A DNA stretch of 64,000 bases, from NCBI RefSeq assembly GCF_006439055.1, contig NZ_RCZC01000011.1, positions 62,001 to 126,000 on the forward strand, read 5' to 3'. A program made the translations under genes and the position numbers. The notes beneath the pieces were generated by a model. That model saw only the letters and a program-made list of their open reading frames with translations. It did not search any database and was not told the DNA's origin. Position 1 is the stretch's first letter. Each line of letters starts with the position of its first letter. The stretch comes from Sphingomonas glacialis (lineage in GTDB: Bacteria > Pseudomonadota > Alphaproteobacteria > Sphingomonadales > Sphingomonadaceae). Shown here one piece after another: positions 8,835 to 18,249 of this stretch.

Positions 8835-9910
8835 CAAATGTCTCCGCTCCGCACGCCGGCCAGAAGCCGATCGCGCGCGCTGTCTCGGGATAGGTCGGCC
8901 ATCATGTGCAGCGCATCCCAGGCGGCCGGGTTGTGGCGCATGATGTAGGCGTGGTTTTCGGGGTAGCGCCGCGAGCGCCACTCCGAGATCAGGACGGTGA
9001 TCAGATGGCGCGTTGCGATCAGGTCGGTCACGATCTCCTGCTCCTCCGCAAGCAGCGGCAGGACCGCATGATACGCCCCGACGAACTCGGCGGCGGCCGC
9101 AAGCGGATCGGGCGTGTCGGCCATTTGATACGCCGCCCCGGTCGCCACTTCGCCGATCAGCGGTGCATGCACCATGTCGCCGAAATCGATGATCCCCGTC
9201 ACCTGCTCGGGCTGATCGCTCGCCACGAGCACGTTATACAGATGATAGTCGTTGTGGATCACCTGCGCGCGCAGGCCGCCGAGGCGCGGCAGCACGTCGC
9301 TTGCGAACCGGTTCATGAAGTGGCGGACGATGTCGCGGCGCTCGCTGCCGGTGATCTCGTCGATCAGATGCGCCAGCCGATCGGCCCGCGCGACGTTCCA
9401 CAGCAAGTCGTGCGATGCGGCGCGGTGAACGAAGTCACCGAGCGCAAGATCGAGGTAGGCCAGGTGCGTGCCGAGCTGGACGCGCTGTGCCCGGCTTCTC
9501 GGCATGTTCTTGGCCTGTACGCCCTCGAGATAGGTCAGCAGACGCACCGCGCACCGCCGGCCGTCCGACAGGGTGATGGTATCGCCGTCGCTGCCCGCCA
9601 GCGTCCTGAGAACGCGCGGCACCGGCAGGGTGGGGGCCACCCGCGCGATATGTTCGAGGCAGGCGGTCTGGAGTTCGACCACCTCGTCCGTCTCGGACGG
9701 GTTGATGATTTTCAGGAGATGCGAGCTGCCGTCCGCGGCCGCGAGGCGAAAGTTCTGATCGCGCTCGCTCGTCAGCAATTCCGCTTTGACAGCGACGCCA
9801 TAGAGGCGCGCGGCAAGCTCCGCCGCCTCGGCGAGCGAGAGGTCGGGAACGCTCGAGCAGAGTTGCGCGCCGTTCGCGGGCGCGGTGGTGAGGAGATCGG
9901 CCGACATCAT
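8834..9910 (-). CDS. APH-fold small-molecule kinase, hydroxylysine/homoserine kinase-like
   Basis: This 358-residue protein has the aminoglycoside-phosphotransferase fold. The catalytic loop 'IHNDYHLYNVL' carries Asp221 and Asn226, and the metal loop 'IDFGD' carries Asp242. It would transfer phosphate from ATP to a hydroxyl group of a small substrate. Its stop overlaps the aminotransferase start by one base, so the two are translationally coupled. Known pairs of such kinases with AGXT2L-type lyases phosphorylate then eliminate an amino alcohol (for example hydroxylysine); that is the favoured role here, by inference. No antibiotic-resistance role is indicated. Confidence 0.8.
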   Translation of the reverse strand: MMSADLLTTAPANGAQLCSSVPDLSLAEAAELAARLYGVAVKAELLTSERDQNFRLAAADGSSHLLKIINPSETDEVVELQTACLEHIARVAPTLPVPRVLRTLAGSDGDTITLSDGRRCAVRLLTYLEGVQAKNMPRSRAQRVQLGTHLAYLDLALGDFVHRAASHDLLWNVARADRLAHLIDEITGSERRDIVRHFMNRFASDVLPRLGGLRAQVIHNDYHLYNVLVASDQPEQVTGIIDFGDMVHAPLIGEVATGAAYQMADTPDPLAAAAEFVGAYHAVLPLLAEEQEIVTDLIATRHLITVLISEWRSRRYPENHAYIMRHNPAAWDALHMMADLSRDSARDRLLAGVRSGDI

Positions 9911-9941
9911 GTATCCCGGTACGGGCGCATAGGCGCCGGTT

Positions 9942-10607
9942 TCACAGTCCCAGCAGAGCCGGGAGCTGGCGAACGTCGGTCAGGCGGCTGACGCCATACT
10001 CTGTCGATGTGGGTTCGTGCCCCCGGTCGATGAACGCCTTCGCCATGAAGCCGAGGTCGTCGGCGGTCATCAGATCGTAGCGAAAGCTGGACGAGCAATG
10101 CATCATCCGGTCGGGCGTGGTGCCGAGCTGATCGAGCATATATTCGAACGCCTGCATGCGCGGCTTGTACGCCTGTGCCTCCTCCGCGGTATAAACCGCG
10201 TGGAACGGTGCTGTGAGATGCGCCACGCTCGCCGGAATGAGGTCGACCATCGAATTGGAGAGGATCACCAGCGGATAGTGCGGGGCGATCGCCTCCAGCA
10301 CTTCGACGACATTGGGATGCGGCTGCCATGTCGGCACCGCGGCGTAGAGCGCGGCGGCATCTTCGGCGGTATAGTCGACCCCATGCGTCTGACAGGCGCG
10401 CTGGATCGAGGTTTCCACCACGTCGTAGAACGGCTTCCAGGGCCCCAACACCTCGTCGAGGCGATAGGCCTTGAAGCTGTTCAGGAAGGCCGGCATCTTC
10501 TGGCGATCGACACGATCGGAGAACAGTCGCTCGGCTGTTGGCCCCATCTCGAAATTGATGAGCGTCCCATAGCAATCGAAGCTGATGAAATCTGGGCGGA
10601 AGGTCAT
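9942..10607 (-). CDS. HAD hydrolase, haloacid dehalogenase type II-like
   Basis: This 221-residue protein has HAD motif I 'FDCYGTLIN' near the N-terminus (nucleophile Asp11), motif II 'ILSNSM', motif III Lys in 'AYKPRMQ', and a late acidic motif around 'TADDLGFMAKAF'. The size and FDCYGTL motif match L-2-haloacid dehalogenases and related phosphatases. It is the first gene of the minus-strand cluster with the kinase and aminotransferase, 31 nt upstream of the kinase. In this setting a phosphatase acting on a phosphorylated intermediate is as plausible as dehalogenation. Confidence 0.8.
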   Translation of the reverse strand: MTFRPDFISFDCYGTLINFEMGPTAERLFSDRVDRQKMPAFLNSFKAYRLDEVLGPWKPFYDVVETSIQRACQTHGVDYTAEDAAALYAAVPTWQPHPNVVEVLEAIAPHYPLVILSNSMVDLIPASVAHLTAPFHAVYTAEEAQAYKPRMQAFEYMLDQLGTTPDRMMHCSSSFRYDLMTADDLGFMAKAFIDRGHEPTSTEYGVSRLTDVRQLPALLGL

Positions 10608-10798
10608 TGTCGTCTCGCTGTTGCGCTGGCCGTGCCCGATTTTATCGCCCTCGACCCATCCGGAAATGCCGCAGGGGCAGGGCGGCCAAGTATATCCGAC
10701 TTATCGCAGGCGCCTGAACGGCAGCATTCGACCGAACGCAACGGGGGTGGGGACGTCGAGCAAGGGGCGATCACACGACTCGATGTCCCCGGTGACGC

Positions 10799-13700
10799 TC
10801 ACCCATTTTCCTCGGCCCGATCACCCTTGACCGCTTGCTGGCCGAAGCGCGCATAAAGCGTCGGCAGCACGAACAGCGTGAGCAGCGTTGCCGAAATCAG
10901 TCCGCCAATGACGACCGTCGCGAGCGGCTTCTGCACTTCCGCGCCGGCTCCGCTCGCGAACGCCATTGGCACGAAGCCGAGACTGGCGACGAGCGCGGTC
11001 ATGACGACCGGGCGCAGCCGCTGGATCGCCCCGGTCCGCGCTGCCTCCGCGCGGTCCATTCCCGACCGGATCAGGTCCTGCACCGAGCTGACCATGACGA
11101 GGCCGTTGAGCACCGCGATCCCCGACAGCGCGATGAAGCCGACCGCCGCCGAGATCGAGAAGTCCATGCCGCGGACGAACAGTAGCAGGACGCCGCCCAC
11201 CAGCGCGAACGGTACGCCGGTAAAGACGATCGCGGCATCGCGCACCGATCGCAAGGCGCCGTACAGCAGGAGCAGGATCAGCACGAAGCAGGCGGGCACG
11301 ACAAGCTGAAGCCGCTGGCTGGCGGAGGCGAGATTCTCGAACTGACCGCCCCATTCGAGATAGGTGCCGGCCGGCAAGCGAACCCCGCTCGCAACCGCAG
11401 CCTGCGCATCGGCCACGACGCCGCCGACGTCACGGCCGCGGACGTTCGCCTGGACGACGACCCGGCGCTTGCCGTTCTCTCGACTGATCTGGTTCGGCCC
11501 GTCGACGACGCCGATATCGGCGACGCTCGACAACGGCACATAACCACCGCCGGCTATCGGCACCTGCACCTGTTCGAGCAAAGCGAGATCGGCGCGTTCG
11601 GCGTCGGTCAGGCGGATGACGACCGGGAAGCGCCGATCGCCCTCGAAGATCATGCCCGCCGTGCGGCCGCCGAGCGTGGCGGTGATCGTGTCCTGCACGT
11701 CCTGCGCGGTGACGCCGACCCGCGCCATCGCGTCGCGGTTCACCCGGATGTCGAGCATCGGAAGCCCCGTCGTCTGTTCGACCTTCACGTCGACCGCCCC
11801 GCGCGTCTTGCGCAGGATGCCGGCAATCTGCTCAGCGGTACGGTTCATCGCGGTGAAATCGTCGCCGAACACCTTGACCGCGATGTCGCCGCGCACCCCC
11901 GCGATCAGCTCGTTGAAGCGCATCTGGATCGGCTGCGTGATCTCATAGGCGTTGCCGGGGAATCGCCCGAGCTTGGTTTCCAGCCGCGCGACCAGATCGG
12001 CCTTTGACAGCTTCGAATCAGGCCATTGGTCACGCGGTTTCAGGATCACGAACATATCGGTCGCGTTGGGCGGCATCGGGTCCGAGGCGAGTTCGGCTGT
12101 CCCGGTCTTCGAAAAGACGAAGCGCACTTCTGGCTGCTGCGCGACCATCCGCTCGATCGGCCCCTGCATCGCCTGGCTCTGCTGGACCGAGGTCGCCGGG
12201 ATGCGCAGCGCCTGAATGAGCAGGTCGCCCTCGTCGAGCTGCGGCAGGAACACCTGGCCCAAGGTCGTGAAGGCCAGCCCCGCCAGCACCAGACTGGCGA
12301 GCCCCGCGCCGATCGTGATCGACGGGCGCTGCATCGCCTTTTCCAGGCCCGGCTCGTAGCGCCGCTTGAGCCATGAAATGATCCGGCCGTCCTCTTCATT
12401 CACCTTGCGCGACAGCAGACACGCGATCGCCGCCGGCACGAAGGTCAGCGACAGGACGAACGCGAACAGCAAGGCGATGATGACGGTGAGCGCCATGGGC
12501 ACGAAGGTCTTGCCCTCGACCCCGGTGAGGGTGAGGAGCGGCACATAGACGAGGATAATGATCGCCTGGCCGTAGACCGAGGGCCGGATCATCTCGCGTG
12601 CCGCGGTCGCGACGGCTTCCAGCCGCTCCTCGACGCTGAGCAGCCGCCCTTCGCGATGCTGCGTCTCGGCGAGCCGTCGCAGCGCATTCTCGACGATGAT
12701 GACCGCGCCATCGACGATCAGCCCGAAGTCGAGCGCCCCCAGGCTCATCAAATTGGCCGAAACCCCAAGGTGCAGCATCCCGAACCCGGTCAGCATCATC
12801 GTGACCGGGATGACCGCGGCGGCAATCAGCGCCGCGCGGAAATTGCCCAGCAGCAGGAACAGCACGACGATGACGAGCAGCGCGCCCTCGGAGAGGTTCT
12901 TCGTCACCGTTCCGATCGTCGAATTGACCAGCGCGGTGCGATCGAGCACCGGCTGCACCACCACGTCGGGCGGCAGCGAGGCGTTGATCGCCTTGAGCCG
13001 ATCGGCGACCGCGGTCGCCACGGTGCGGCTGTTCTGGCCGATCCGCATGATCGCGGTGCCCACCACGACCTCGGTGCCGTTCTCCGACGCCGAGCCCATC
13101 CGGATCGCCTGGCCCGTGCGCACCGTCGCGACCTGATCGAGCGTGATCGGCACGCCTTCGCGCGTCGCGACGACGGTGCGCGCGAGGTCTGCCGCGTTGC
13201 GGATCAACGCGTCGGACCGCACCGCCAGCCCCTCGCCGTTGCGGTTGACGAAGCCTCCGCCGACGCTCGTATTGTTCTTCTCGAGCGCGATGCCGAGGTC
13301 GGTCAGCGTCATCTTGAGCGAGGCGAGCTTCTGCGTGTCGGGCACGACGAGATATTGCTTCGAATAGCCGCCGATCGAATCCACCCCGGCCAGGCCGGGC
13401 GTGTTCTTGAGCAGCGGCGTGACGATCCAGTCCTGCGCGGTGCGCAGATAGGTCGCCTTGTCGGCTTCGCTGGTCAGCCGCTCGCCTTCGGGCGTGATGT
13501 AGCTGCCGTCGGGCTGCTGCCCAGGTTCGCCGGGACGGTGCCGGTCGTCGGCGCGGTGGTCGAGTCGGACGGTCCACATATAGACTTCGCCGAGGCCCGT
13601 CGCGATCGGCCCCATCTCGGGGTTCACGCCCTCGGGTAGGTTTTCGGCGACGCCCTGCAATCGCTCGCCGACCTGCTGGCGGGCGAAGTAGATGTCGGTC

Positions 13701-13999
13701 GAATCGGCGAATACCGCGGTAATCTGCGCGAAGCCGTTGCGGCTGAGCGAGCGTGTGTTTTCCAGTCCGGGGATGCCGGCGAGCGCGGTCTCGATCGGAA
13801 ACGACACCTGCTTCTCGACCAGTTCGGGCGAAAGCGCGGGCGCGCGGACGTTGATCTGCACCTGGTTGTTGGTGATGTCCGGCACCGCGTCGATCGGCAG
13901 CCGGTAGAGCGAATAGCCGCCGATGACGGCGACGAGGGCGGTAAGCAGCAGGACGAGCCAGCGCTGGCTGACCGCCCAGGTGACGATGCGCGCGATCAT
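10799..13999 (-). CDS. czcA: CzcA-type heavy-metal efflux RND transporter
   Basis: This 1066-residue inner-membrane RND pump would export divalent metal ions by proton antiport through a tripartite complex. It has the N-terminal transmembrane helix, two large periplasmic loops and two sets of helices. The fourth-helix signature 'DFGLIVDGAVIIVEN' at residues 424-438 matches the HME1-type consensus associated with Co/Zn/Cd pumps, unlike the Cu/Ag CusA type. The adaptor gene ends 4 nt upstream and the outer-membrane gene precedes that, giving operon order C-B-A. The exact metal is not fixed by sequence; Zn/Co/Cd is favoured and Ni is possible. Confidence 0.92.
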   Translation of the reverse strand: MIARIVTWAVSQRWLVLLLTALVAVIGGYSLYRLPIDAVPDITNNQVQINVRAPALSPELVEKQVSFPIETALAGIPGLENTRSLSRNGFAQITAVFADSTDIYFARQQVGERLQGVAENLPEGVNPEMGPIATGLGEVYMWTVRLDHRADDRHRPGEPGQQPDGSYITPEGERLTSEADKATYLRTAQDWIVTPLLKNTPGLAGVDSIGGYSKQYLVVPDTQKLASLKMTLTDLGIALEKNNTSVGGGFVNRNGEGLAVRSDALIRNAADLARTVVATREGVPITLDQVATVRTGQAIRMGSASENGTEVVVGTAIMRIGQNSRTVATAVADRLKAINASLPPDVVVQPVLDRTALVNSTIGTVTKNLSEGALLVIVVLFLLLGNFRAALIAAAVIPVTMMLTGFGMLHLGVSANLMSLGALDFGLIVDGAVIIVENALRRLAETQHREGRLLSVEERLEAVATAAREMIRPSVYGQAIIILVYVPLLTLTGVEGKTFVPMALTVIIALLFAFVLSLTFVPAAIACLLSRKVNEEDGRIISWLKRRYEPGLEKAMQRPSITIGAGLASLVLAGLAFTTLGQVFLPQLDEGDLLIQALRIPATSVQQSQAMQGPIERMVAQQPEVRFVFSKTGTAELASDPMPPNATDMFVILKPRDQWPDSKLSKADLVARLETKLGRFPGNAYEITQPIQMRFNELIAGVRGDIAVKVFGDDFTAMNRTAEQIAGILRKTRGAVDVKVEQTTGLPMLDIRVNRDAMARVGVTAQDVQDTITATLGGRTAGMIFEGDRRFPVVIRLTDAERADLALLEQVQVPIAGGGYVPLSSVADIGVVDGPNQISRENGKRRVVVQANVRGRDVGGVVADAQAAVASGVRLPAGTYLEWGGQFENLASASQRLQLVVPACFVLILLLLYGALRSVRDAAIVFTGVPFALVGGVLLLFVRGMDFSISAAVGFIALSGIAVLNGLVMVSSVQDLIRSGMDRAEAARTGAIQRLRPVVMTALVASLGFVPMAFASGAGAEVQKPLATVVIGGLISATLLTLFVLPTLYARFGQQAVKGDRAEENG

Positions 14000-14003
14000 G
14001 CCA

Positions 14004-15155
14004 TCAATCCTCGTGCGCCGCTTCGCCCTTGCCGAGTTCGGCCTTGAGCGTGAAGCTGCCGGTGGTGGCGATCCGCTCCTGGCCGGTCAGCCCGGACTGC
14101 ACGATGACGGTATCGCCGGCCGCGTCGCCGAGCGTCACCAGGGTCGCCTGGAACCCCTTGGCCGTCCGGACGAACACGACCGACTTCCCCGCGATCGTCT
14201 GAACCGCGGTCGTCGGCACGCGCACCGCGCTGCTGCCATCGCTGCCGCTGAGCTCGACCGCAGCGGTGACGGGTTCGCCGACACGCCATTGACCGGCTCT
14301 GTTGTCGAGCGTCGCGATGACCGGCACCTGCCGCGTCTGCGGATCGAGCGCCGGCGAGACGAAGCTGATCCGCGCGCTCGCCTGCCGGCCTGGCGCCGTG
14401 ACGGTGACGATCGCGCCCGGCTTCACCCGGCCCGCATCTTGCGGCTTGAGGTTGAGCGAAAGCGAGACGCGGCCGAGATCGGCGATGCGATAGAGTTCGC
14501 TGTCGGCCGCCACGGTCTGCCCGAGCAGAACCGGCCGCGCGATGATCTGCCCCGCGATCGGCGCGACGATGCCCAGCCGGTTGAGCCCACCCCCGCCGCC
14601 GCCTGCCGCCGACACCTGGCTCTGCGCCTGACGATAGGCGATGCGCGCCTCGATCGCCGCGGTGCGCGCCGCGATCAGATCCTGCTCCGGCGATACGGAT
14701 TGCGCGAACAGCCGCTGCTCGCGCCCGAGATTGGAGGTGGCGAGCGCGAGCCGGGCGCGCGACGCCTCGACCTCGCCCTTGAGCTGCGCCGCCTCGCGGC
14801 TTTCGATCACCGCGATCGTCTGGCCGCGCCCGACCGACTGGCCGAGATTGCGCGTCAGCGCGACGACGCGCCCGCCGATCGCCGCCGACACGACTTGCAT
14901 GCCCTGCGGATCGCCTTCGATCGTCGCCGGCAGGTCGATCGTGCCCGCGCCGCCGGTCACCGGGCGGCCGATCTGCACGCCTGCTGCGGCGATCTGGTCC
15001 GCCGACAGCGTCACCGCGCCACCCTCGCTATGCGCTGTTGCGGTTTCGGCATTCGCTGCAGGCGTGGTGTCGTCGGCATCGGAGCCGCCGTCACAGGCTG
15101 CGAGCAACAGCGCGAGAGCGAAGGGCAGGACGCCGCCCGTCAGAACGGTCTTCAT
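14004..15155 (-). CDS. czcB: RND efflux periplasmic adaptor subunit (CzcB-like)
   Basis: This 383-residue membrane-fusion protein would link the RND pump to the outer-membrane channel. It starts with a lipoprotein signal whose lipobox LAAC ends at Cys21. A coiled-coil hairpin ('GEVEASRARLALATSNLGREQRLFAQ') is flanked by lipoyl/barrel-sandwich segments ('GGRVVALTRNLGQSVGRGQTIAVIES'). A glycine-rich run near 'AAGGGGGGLN' sits in the hairpin exit. The start codon overlaps the CzcC stop by 4 nt (ATGA), showing translational coupling. Confidence 0.92.
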   Translation of the reverse strand: MKTVLTGGVLPFALALLLAACDGGSDADDTTPAANAETATAHSEGGAVTLSADQIAAAGVQIGRPVTGGAGTIDLPATIEGDPQGMQVVSAAIGGRVVALTRNLGQSVGRGQTIAVIESREAAQLKGEVEASRARLALATSNLGREQRLFAQSVSPEQDLIAARTAAIEARIAYRQAQSQVSAAGGGGGGLNRLGIVAPIAGQIIARPVLLGQTVAADSELYRIADLGRVSLSLNLKPQDAGRVKPGAIVTVTAPGRQASARISFVSPALDPQTRQVPVIATLDNRAGQWRVGEPVTAAVELSGSDGSSAVRVPTTAVQTIAGKSVVFVRTAKGFQATLVTLGDAAGDTVIVQSGLTGQERIATTGSFTLKAELGKGEAAHED

Positions 15156-16453
15156 TGGTCGAATCCCTCGGAAGTGGTGCCCGGCGCGGGCGCGGTTAGG
15201 CGCTCCAACTGCGCACGGGCGTTGTGATAGGTGGCGAGCGCGTCGATCGCGGCGACGCGGGTCTCGGCGAGCGTGCGCTCGGCATCGAGCAGATCGAGCT
15301 GGCCGAACTTGCCCTCGCGATAGCCGATCCGCGCGATGCGGGCGGCCTCGGTCGCTGCCGTGAGGGCAGGGCCCGCCGCGGCGCGTGCCGAGGTCGCCGC
15401 ATTCTCGACCTCGACCTGCGCATCGGTGATCGCCTGCTCGACATCGAGCGCGGTCACGCGCCGCACCGCTTCCGCGCGGGTGCGTTCCGCGGAGGCCTGC
15501 GCGACGGCGGCGCGGCCGGTGTTGAAGATCTGGATCGGGATCGAGATGGCGAACACCGCAGCGGTGTCGTTGGTCGCCTCCAGGCGCCGCAGCGCCGGCC
15601 CGACGTTTATGTCGGGGACGCGATTGGCGCGCGCAAGCCGGATGCCGGCGTCGGCGATGGTCAGATCGGCGTCGGCGGCGGCCAGCGCCAGCGTACCGGC
15701 GATCTTCAGCGGCGCGGCCGGGCCGAAGGTCGCGGTCGGCAGCCGATCGAGTAAACCGTCGTCGAGCGCGTCCTCGATCGAGCGCCCGACCCGCCGCGCA
15801 AGGTTCGTCCGGGCCGCCTCGCTCAGCCGCGTCAGCCGTTCGAGCGTGGCGTCGGCATTGATCCGCGCGACGTCGGCGCGCTGCCGCTCGAGCGGCGACG
15901 CACGCCCCGCCTGGACGCGGACCGCGGCGCCGCGCAGCACGTCGCCAGCGATGCGCGCCTGGTCGCGCGCGGTCGCCAGCCGACGTTCGGCCGCGATCGC
16001 TGCGACATAGAGCTGCGTGACCTGCACGCGGATGTCGGCCTGGACGATCGCTGTCTGCAGTTCGGCGCGCGATACCTGCGCGCTTGCGACAGCGACGCGG
16101 GCGCCGCGCTTGCCGCCCAGCTCGATCGGGATCGCGACCCCGACCGTCGTTTCGGCGCTGCGCACCCCTCGATAGGGGCCGGAGCCGACGACATTCTCGA
16201 CCTGTCCCTGGAAGACGGGGTTAGGCCGCAGCCCGGCCACCGTGCGCCCGGCCTGAGCAGCTTCGATCGCCGCTCTCGCGGCGGCGCCCGCGGGCGCAAC
16301 CCCGCCAGCGGCGACGATGGCCTGATCGAGCGTGAAGACCGGCTGCGGCGCCGCCGACGAAAGTGCCGGCGCGGGTCGCGGCTGCACCTGCTGCGCCTGC
16401 GCGATCGTTGCGCAGGACGCCACGGCCAGACCGGCCGCGAACATCGTTTTCAT
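15152..16453 (-). CDS. czcC: Outer-membrane efflux channel, TolC family (CzcC-like)
   Basis: This 433-residue protein has a signal peptide (MKTMFAAGLAVASCATIAQAQ) and two outer-membrane-efflux repeats rich in alpha-helical coiled coil, as in CzcC/TolC. 'GYREGKFGQLDLLDAERTLAETR' near the C-terminus is the family's recurring second-repeat motif. It is the second gene of the metal-efflux unit, 57 nt after the small secreted protein, and overlaps the adaptor gene by 4 nt. It would form the exit duct of the pump. Confidence 0.92.
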   Translation of the reverse strand: MKTMFAAGLAVASCATIAQAQQVQPRPAPALSSAAPQPVFTLDQAIVAAGGVAPAGAAARAAIEAAQAGRTVAGLRPNPVFQGQVENVVGSGPYRGVRSAETTVGVAIPIELGGKRGARVAVASAQVSRAELQTAIVQADIRVQVTQLYVAAIAAERRLATARDQARIAGDVLRGAAVRVQAGRASPLERQRADVARINADATLERLTRLSEAARTNLARRVGRSIEDALDDGLLDRLPTATFGPAAPLKIAGTLALAAADADLTIADAGIRLARANRVPDINVGPALRRLEATNDTAAVFAISIPIQIFNTGRAAVAQASAERTRAEAVRRVTALDVEQAITDAQVEVENAATSARAAAGPALTAATEAARIARIGYREGKFGQLDLLDAERTLAETRVAAIDALATYHNARAQLERLTAPAPGTTSEGFDQ

Positions 16454-16510
16454 AGGAGGTTGATCCTGACAGAATATCTCGGGCCGGGCTAAGCCGACCG
16501 GCGGATGTCG

Positions 16511-16846
16511 TCAGGCGGCGGCCGGCGGCCGTAATGCAGGATCTATCGCCCGCGACGCAGGCGCGCTGTCGGGTGCGGAGACTGCCCGCAGACTATCGGC
16601 ACGCACCAGCATTGGCAGCGCCTCGGTCGCCGGCACATCGAGCGAGGCGCCGTGGCAGGTGCCATGATGATGCGAGATCGCATTGTCGGCGTCGCCTGGC
16701 GATTGATCGGCGTCGTCGTCGCTATGCACGGTGCCGCTGCACTCGATCGTCATTGGCCCCGGGATTTCGCGCGCATGCACGGTCGCGCTCATCACCAGCG
16801 ATGACGCGATCATAACGAGCAATAGGGACCAGAGCCGGCGCAGCAT
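16511..16846 (-). CDS. Small exported His/Cys-containing protein heading the czc operon
   Basis: This 111-residue protein begins with a clear signal peptide (MLRRLWSLLLVMIASSLVMSATVHA). The mature part carries an acidic run (HSDDDAD) followed by 'SHHHGTCHG', a likely metal-coordinating patch, and then a Pro/Ala-rich tail. The frame is open for about 130 codons upstream, but the start at 16846 puts the signal peptide at the N-terminus. Its place directly upstream of czcC suggests a periplasmic metal chaperone, sensor or accessory of the pump. I recognise no named family; the metal role is inferred from composition and context. Confidence 0.7.
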   Translation of the reverse strand: MLRRLWSLLLVMIASSLVMSATVHAREIPGPMTIECSGTVHSDDDADQSPGDADNAISHHHGTCHGASLDVPATEALPMLVRADSLRAVSAPDSAPASRAIDPALRPPAAA

Positions 16847-17400
16847 CGTGAATGGTGTAGGGGAAATCTCGTCAAATGTCATCCCGGAGCTGTATGACAG
16901 GGCGAGCCAAGGGGGACGTCTGAAAGAATGGCAGGAATTGCGATGGTGGAAGGGGACCATCGGTTTCTGATATTGGATCGTCGCCACAGCGGCGGACTCG
17001 ACCACTTCCCGTCGGTCCTCGGGCGTGATGGGGTCGATCGCTCTCATCCGCGGGCCGCGAAGTAGAGGACTGTGCGTGGGCCGACTATTACCATCTTTCG
17101 GTAGCCGAGCGATGGCGAAGACGCACGCTTTGCCGGCGATATGTGCAGGGTGTGGCCAATCGCACAAACTGCGGTCGTCCACGCAGCGAAAGTGGGCCCC
17201 AAATTTCGCCATATTGCGCCCAACTTTTCGGCATCTCGGATCCTTCATCCGATATGCTGCAACGTGTCTTCAAGAGAGCTGCGAGACGGCATTTGAACGG
17301 CATCTGACACGCTGTCCGGTCCAGTTCGGCACCCAGGAGGTTGCATGGCAAACCGACCGGTGCCCGTCTACGGGGGTAACCGGCTCGCTGCGATCGGCGA
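16847..17400. other. Intergenic region between the czc operon and phzF
   Basis: No convincing gene was found in these 554 bases. The czc promoter should lie near the left end. An AT-richer stretch around 17190-17235 holds imperfect inverted GGC/GCC arms. At 17335-17340 there is an AGGAGG followed at 17345 by ATG and a 58-codon frame that runs into the antisense of phzF; it looks like a truncated remnant. Confidence 0.5.
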
Positions 17401-18249
17401 TCAGACTGTCGGGCAGCTGTGCCCAGCAAACAGCGTGAGCGTCTTGCCGCCGATCCACACCTGGCCGCGCTCGTCCTGCGTCACGGCAATGCGCCCGGAC
17501 CGGTCCACGCACGTTCCCTGAGCCGCACTGTAGCGGCCTTTCGCCCGACCAGTCGCGAACAGCCATTGCCCGACCGAGGCATTGAGGCTGCCCGTGACGG
17601 GATCCTCGGTCAGCGCGCCCCCAGGCACGCTGTGGATCGCGCGGAGTTCGAAGGCTGCATCGCTGCCCGGCGGGTGCGCGCCGACGATGCCGATATTGAT
17701 ATGGCGGGCATGGTGGTGCGCCGGCTCGACTGCGAGCACTGCCGCGGCGGAGTCGAGCAGCACCGCGATCCAACCTGGGCCGTTATCTGCCCATGCCGCA
17801 TCGACGATCGCGGCGCGGTCGATGCGGAGCACCGCCGCAACCTCCGCCAGGTCTTCCTCGCTTGGCGGCCCTCCGCGGATTAGCGGCGGTGCGGCAAAGG
17901 CGAGACCATCGGCTTCGTGCCGCAGCGTGACCAGGCCCGCCCCGCATTCCTGCACGACGATGCCGCTGCGTTTCGGTGACCCGCCGGCTTCGAGCCACAC
18001 ATGACAGGTCCCGAGCGTCGGATGCCCCGCGAACGGCAGTTCGTGAGACCGGCAGAAGATGCGCACGCGGTAATCGGCGTCGGGATGCGTTGGCGTGAGC
18101 AGGAAGGTGGTTTCCGCCAGATTCAGCCAGCGTGTGATGCGCTGCATGTCCTCGCTCGTCAGGCCCTCGGCTTGCGCGACGACCGCGAGCGGATTGCCGG
18201 TAAAGGCTTGGGTGCCGAAGACATCGACGAGCGTGAAGGGACGATTCAT
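17401..18249 (-). CDS. PhzF-family isomerase/epimerase
   Basis: This 282-residue protein belongs to the PhzF/diaminopimelate-epimerase-like fold. The N-terminal signature 'VDVFGTQAFTGNPLAVV' is at residues 8-24, Glu46 in 'NLAETTF' is the likely catalytic acid, and 'ELPFAGHPTLG' follows. Another conserved block, 'EDPVTGSLNASVGQWL', is near the C-terminus. The start at 18249 overlaps the stop of the UrcA gene (ATGA). Most PhzF homologues have no known substrate; isomerisation or racemisation of a small carboxylate is expected. The divergent MocR-type gene may regulate this pair. Confidence 0.88.
   Translation of the reverse strand: MNRPFTLVDVFGTQAFTGNPLAVVAQAEGLTSEDMQRITRWLNLAETTFLLTPTHPDADYRVRIFCRSHELPFAGHPTLGTCHVWLEAGGSPKRSGIVVQECGAGLVTLRHEADGLAFAAPPLIRGGPPSEEDLAEVAAVLRIDRAAIVDAAWADNGPGWIAVLLDSAAAVLAVEPAHHHARHINIGIVGAHPPGSDAAFELRAIHSVPGGALTEDPVTGSLNASVGQWLFATGRAKGRYSAAQGTCVDRSGRIAVTQDERGQVWIGGKTLTLFAGHSCPTV

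Noticed and set aside
8834..9910. Aminoglycoside resistance phosphotransferase
   Set aside because: The APH fold is shared by many metabolic kinases. Translational coupling to a PLP enzyme argues for small-metabolite phosphorylation.
17345..17521. A 58-codon plus-strand frame with AGGAGG upstream ('MANRPVPVYGGNRL')
   Set aside because: The ribosome site is good, but the frame runs into the antisense of phzF, is very short and matches nothing I recognise. It is best seen as a remnant or chance.
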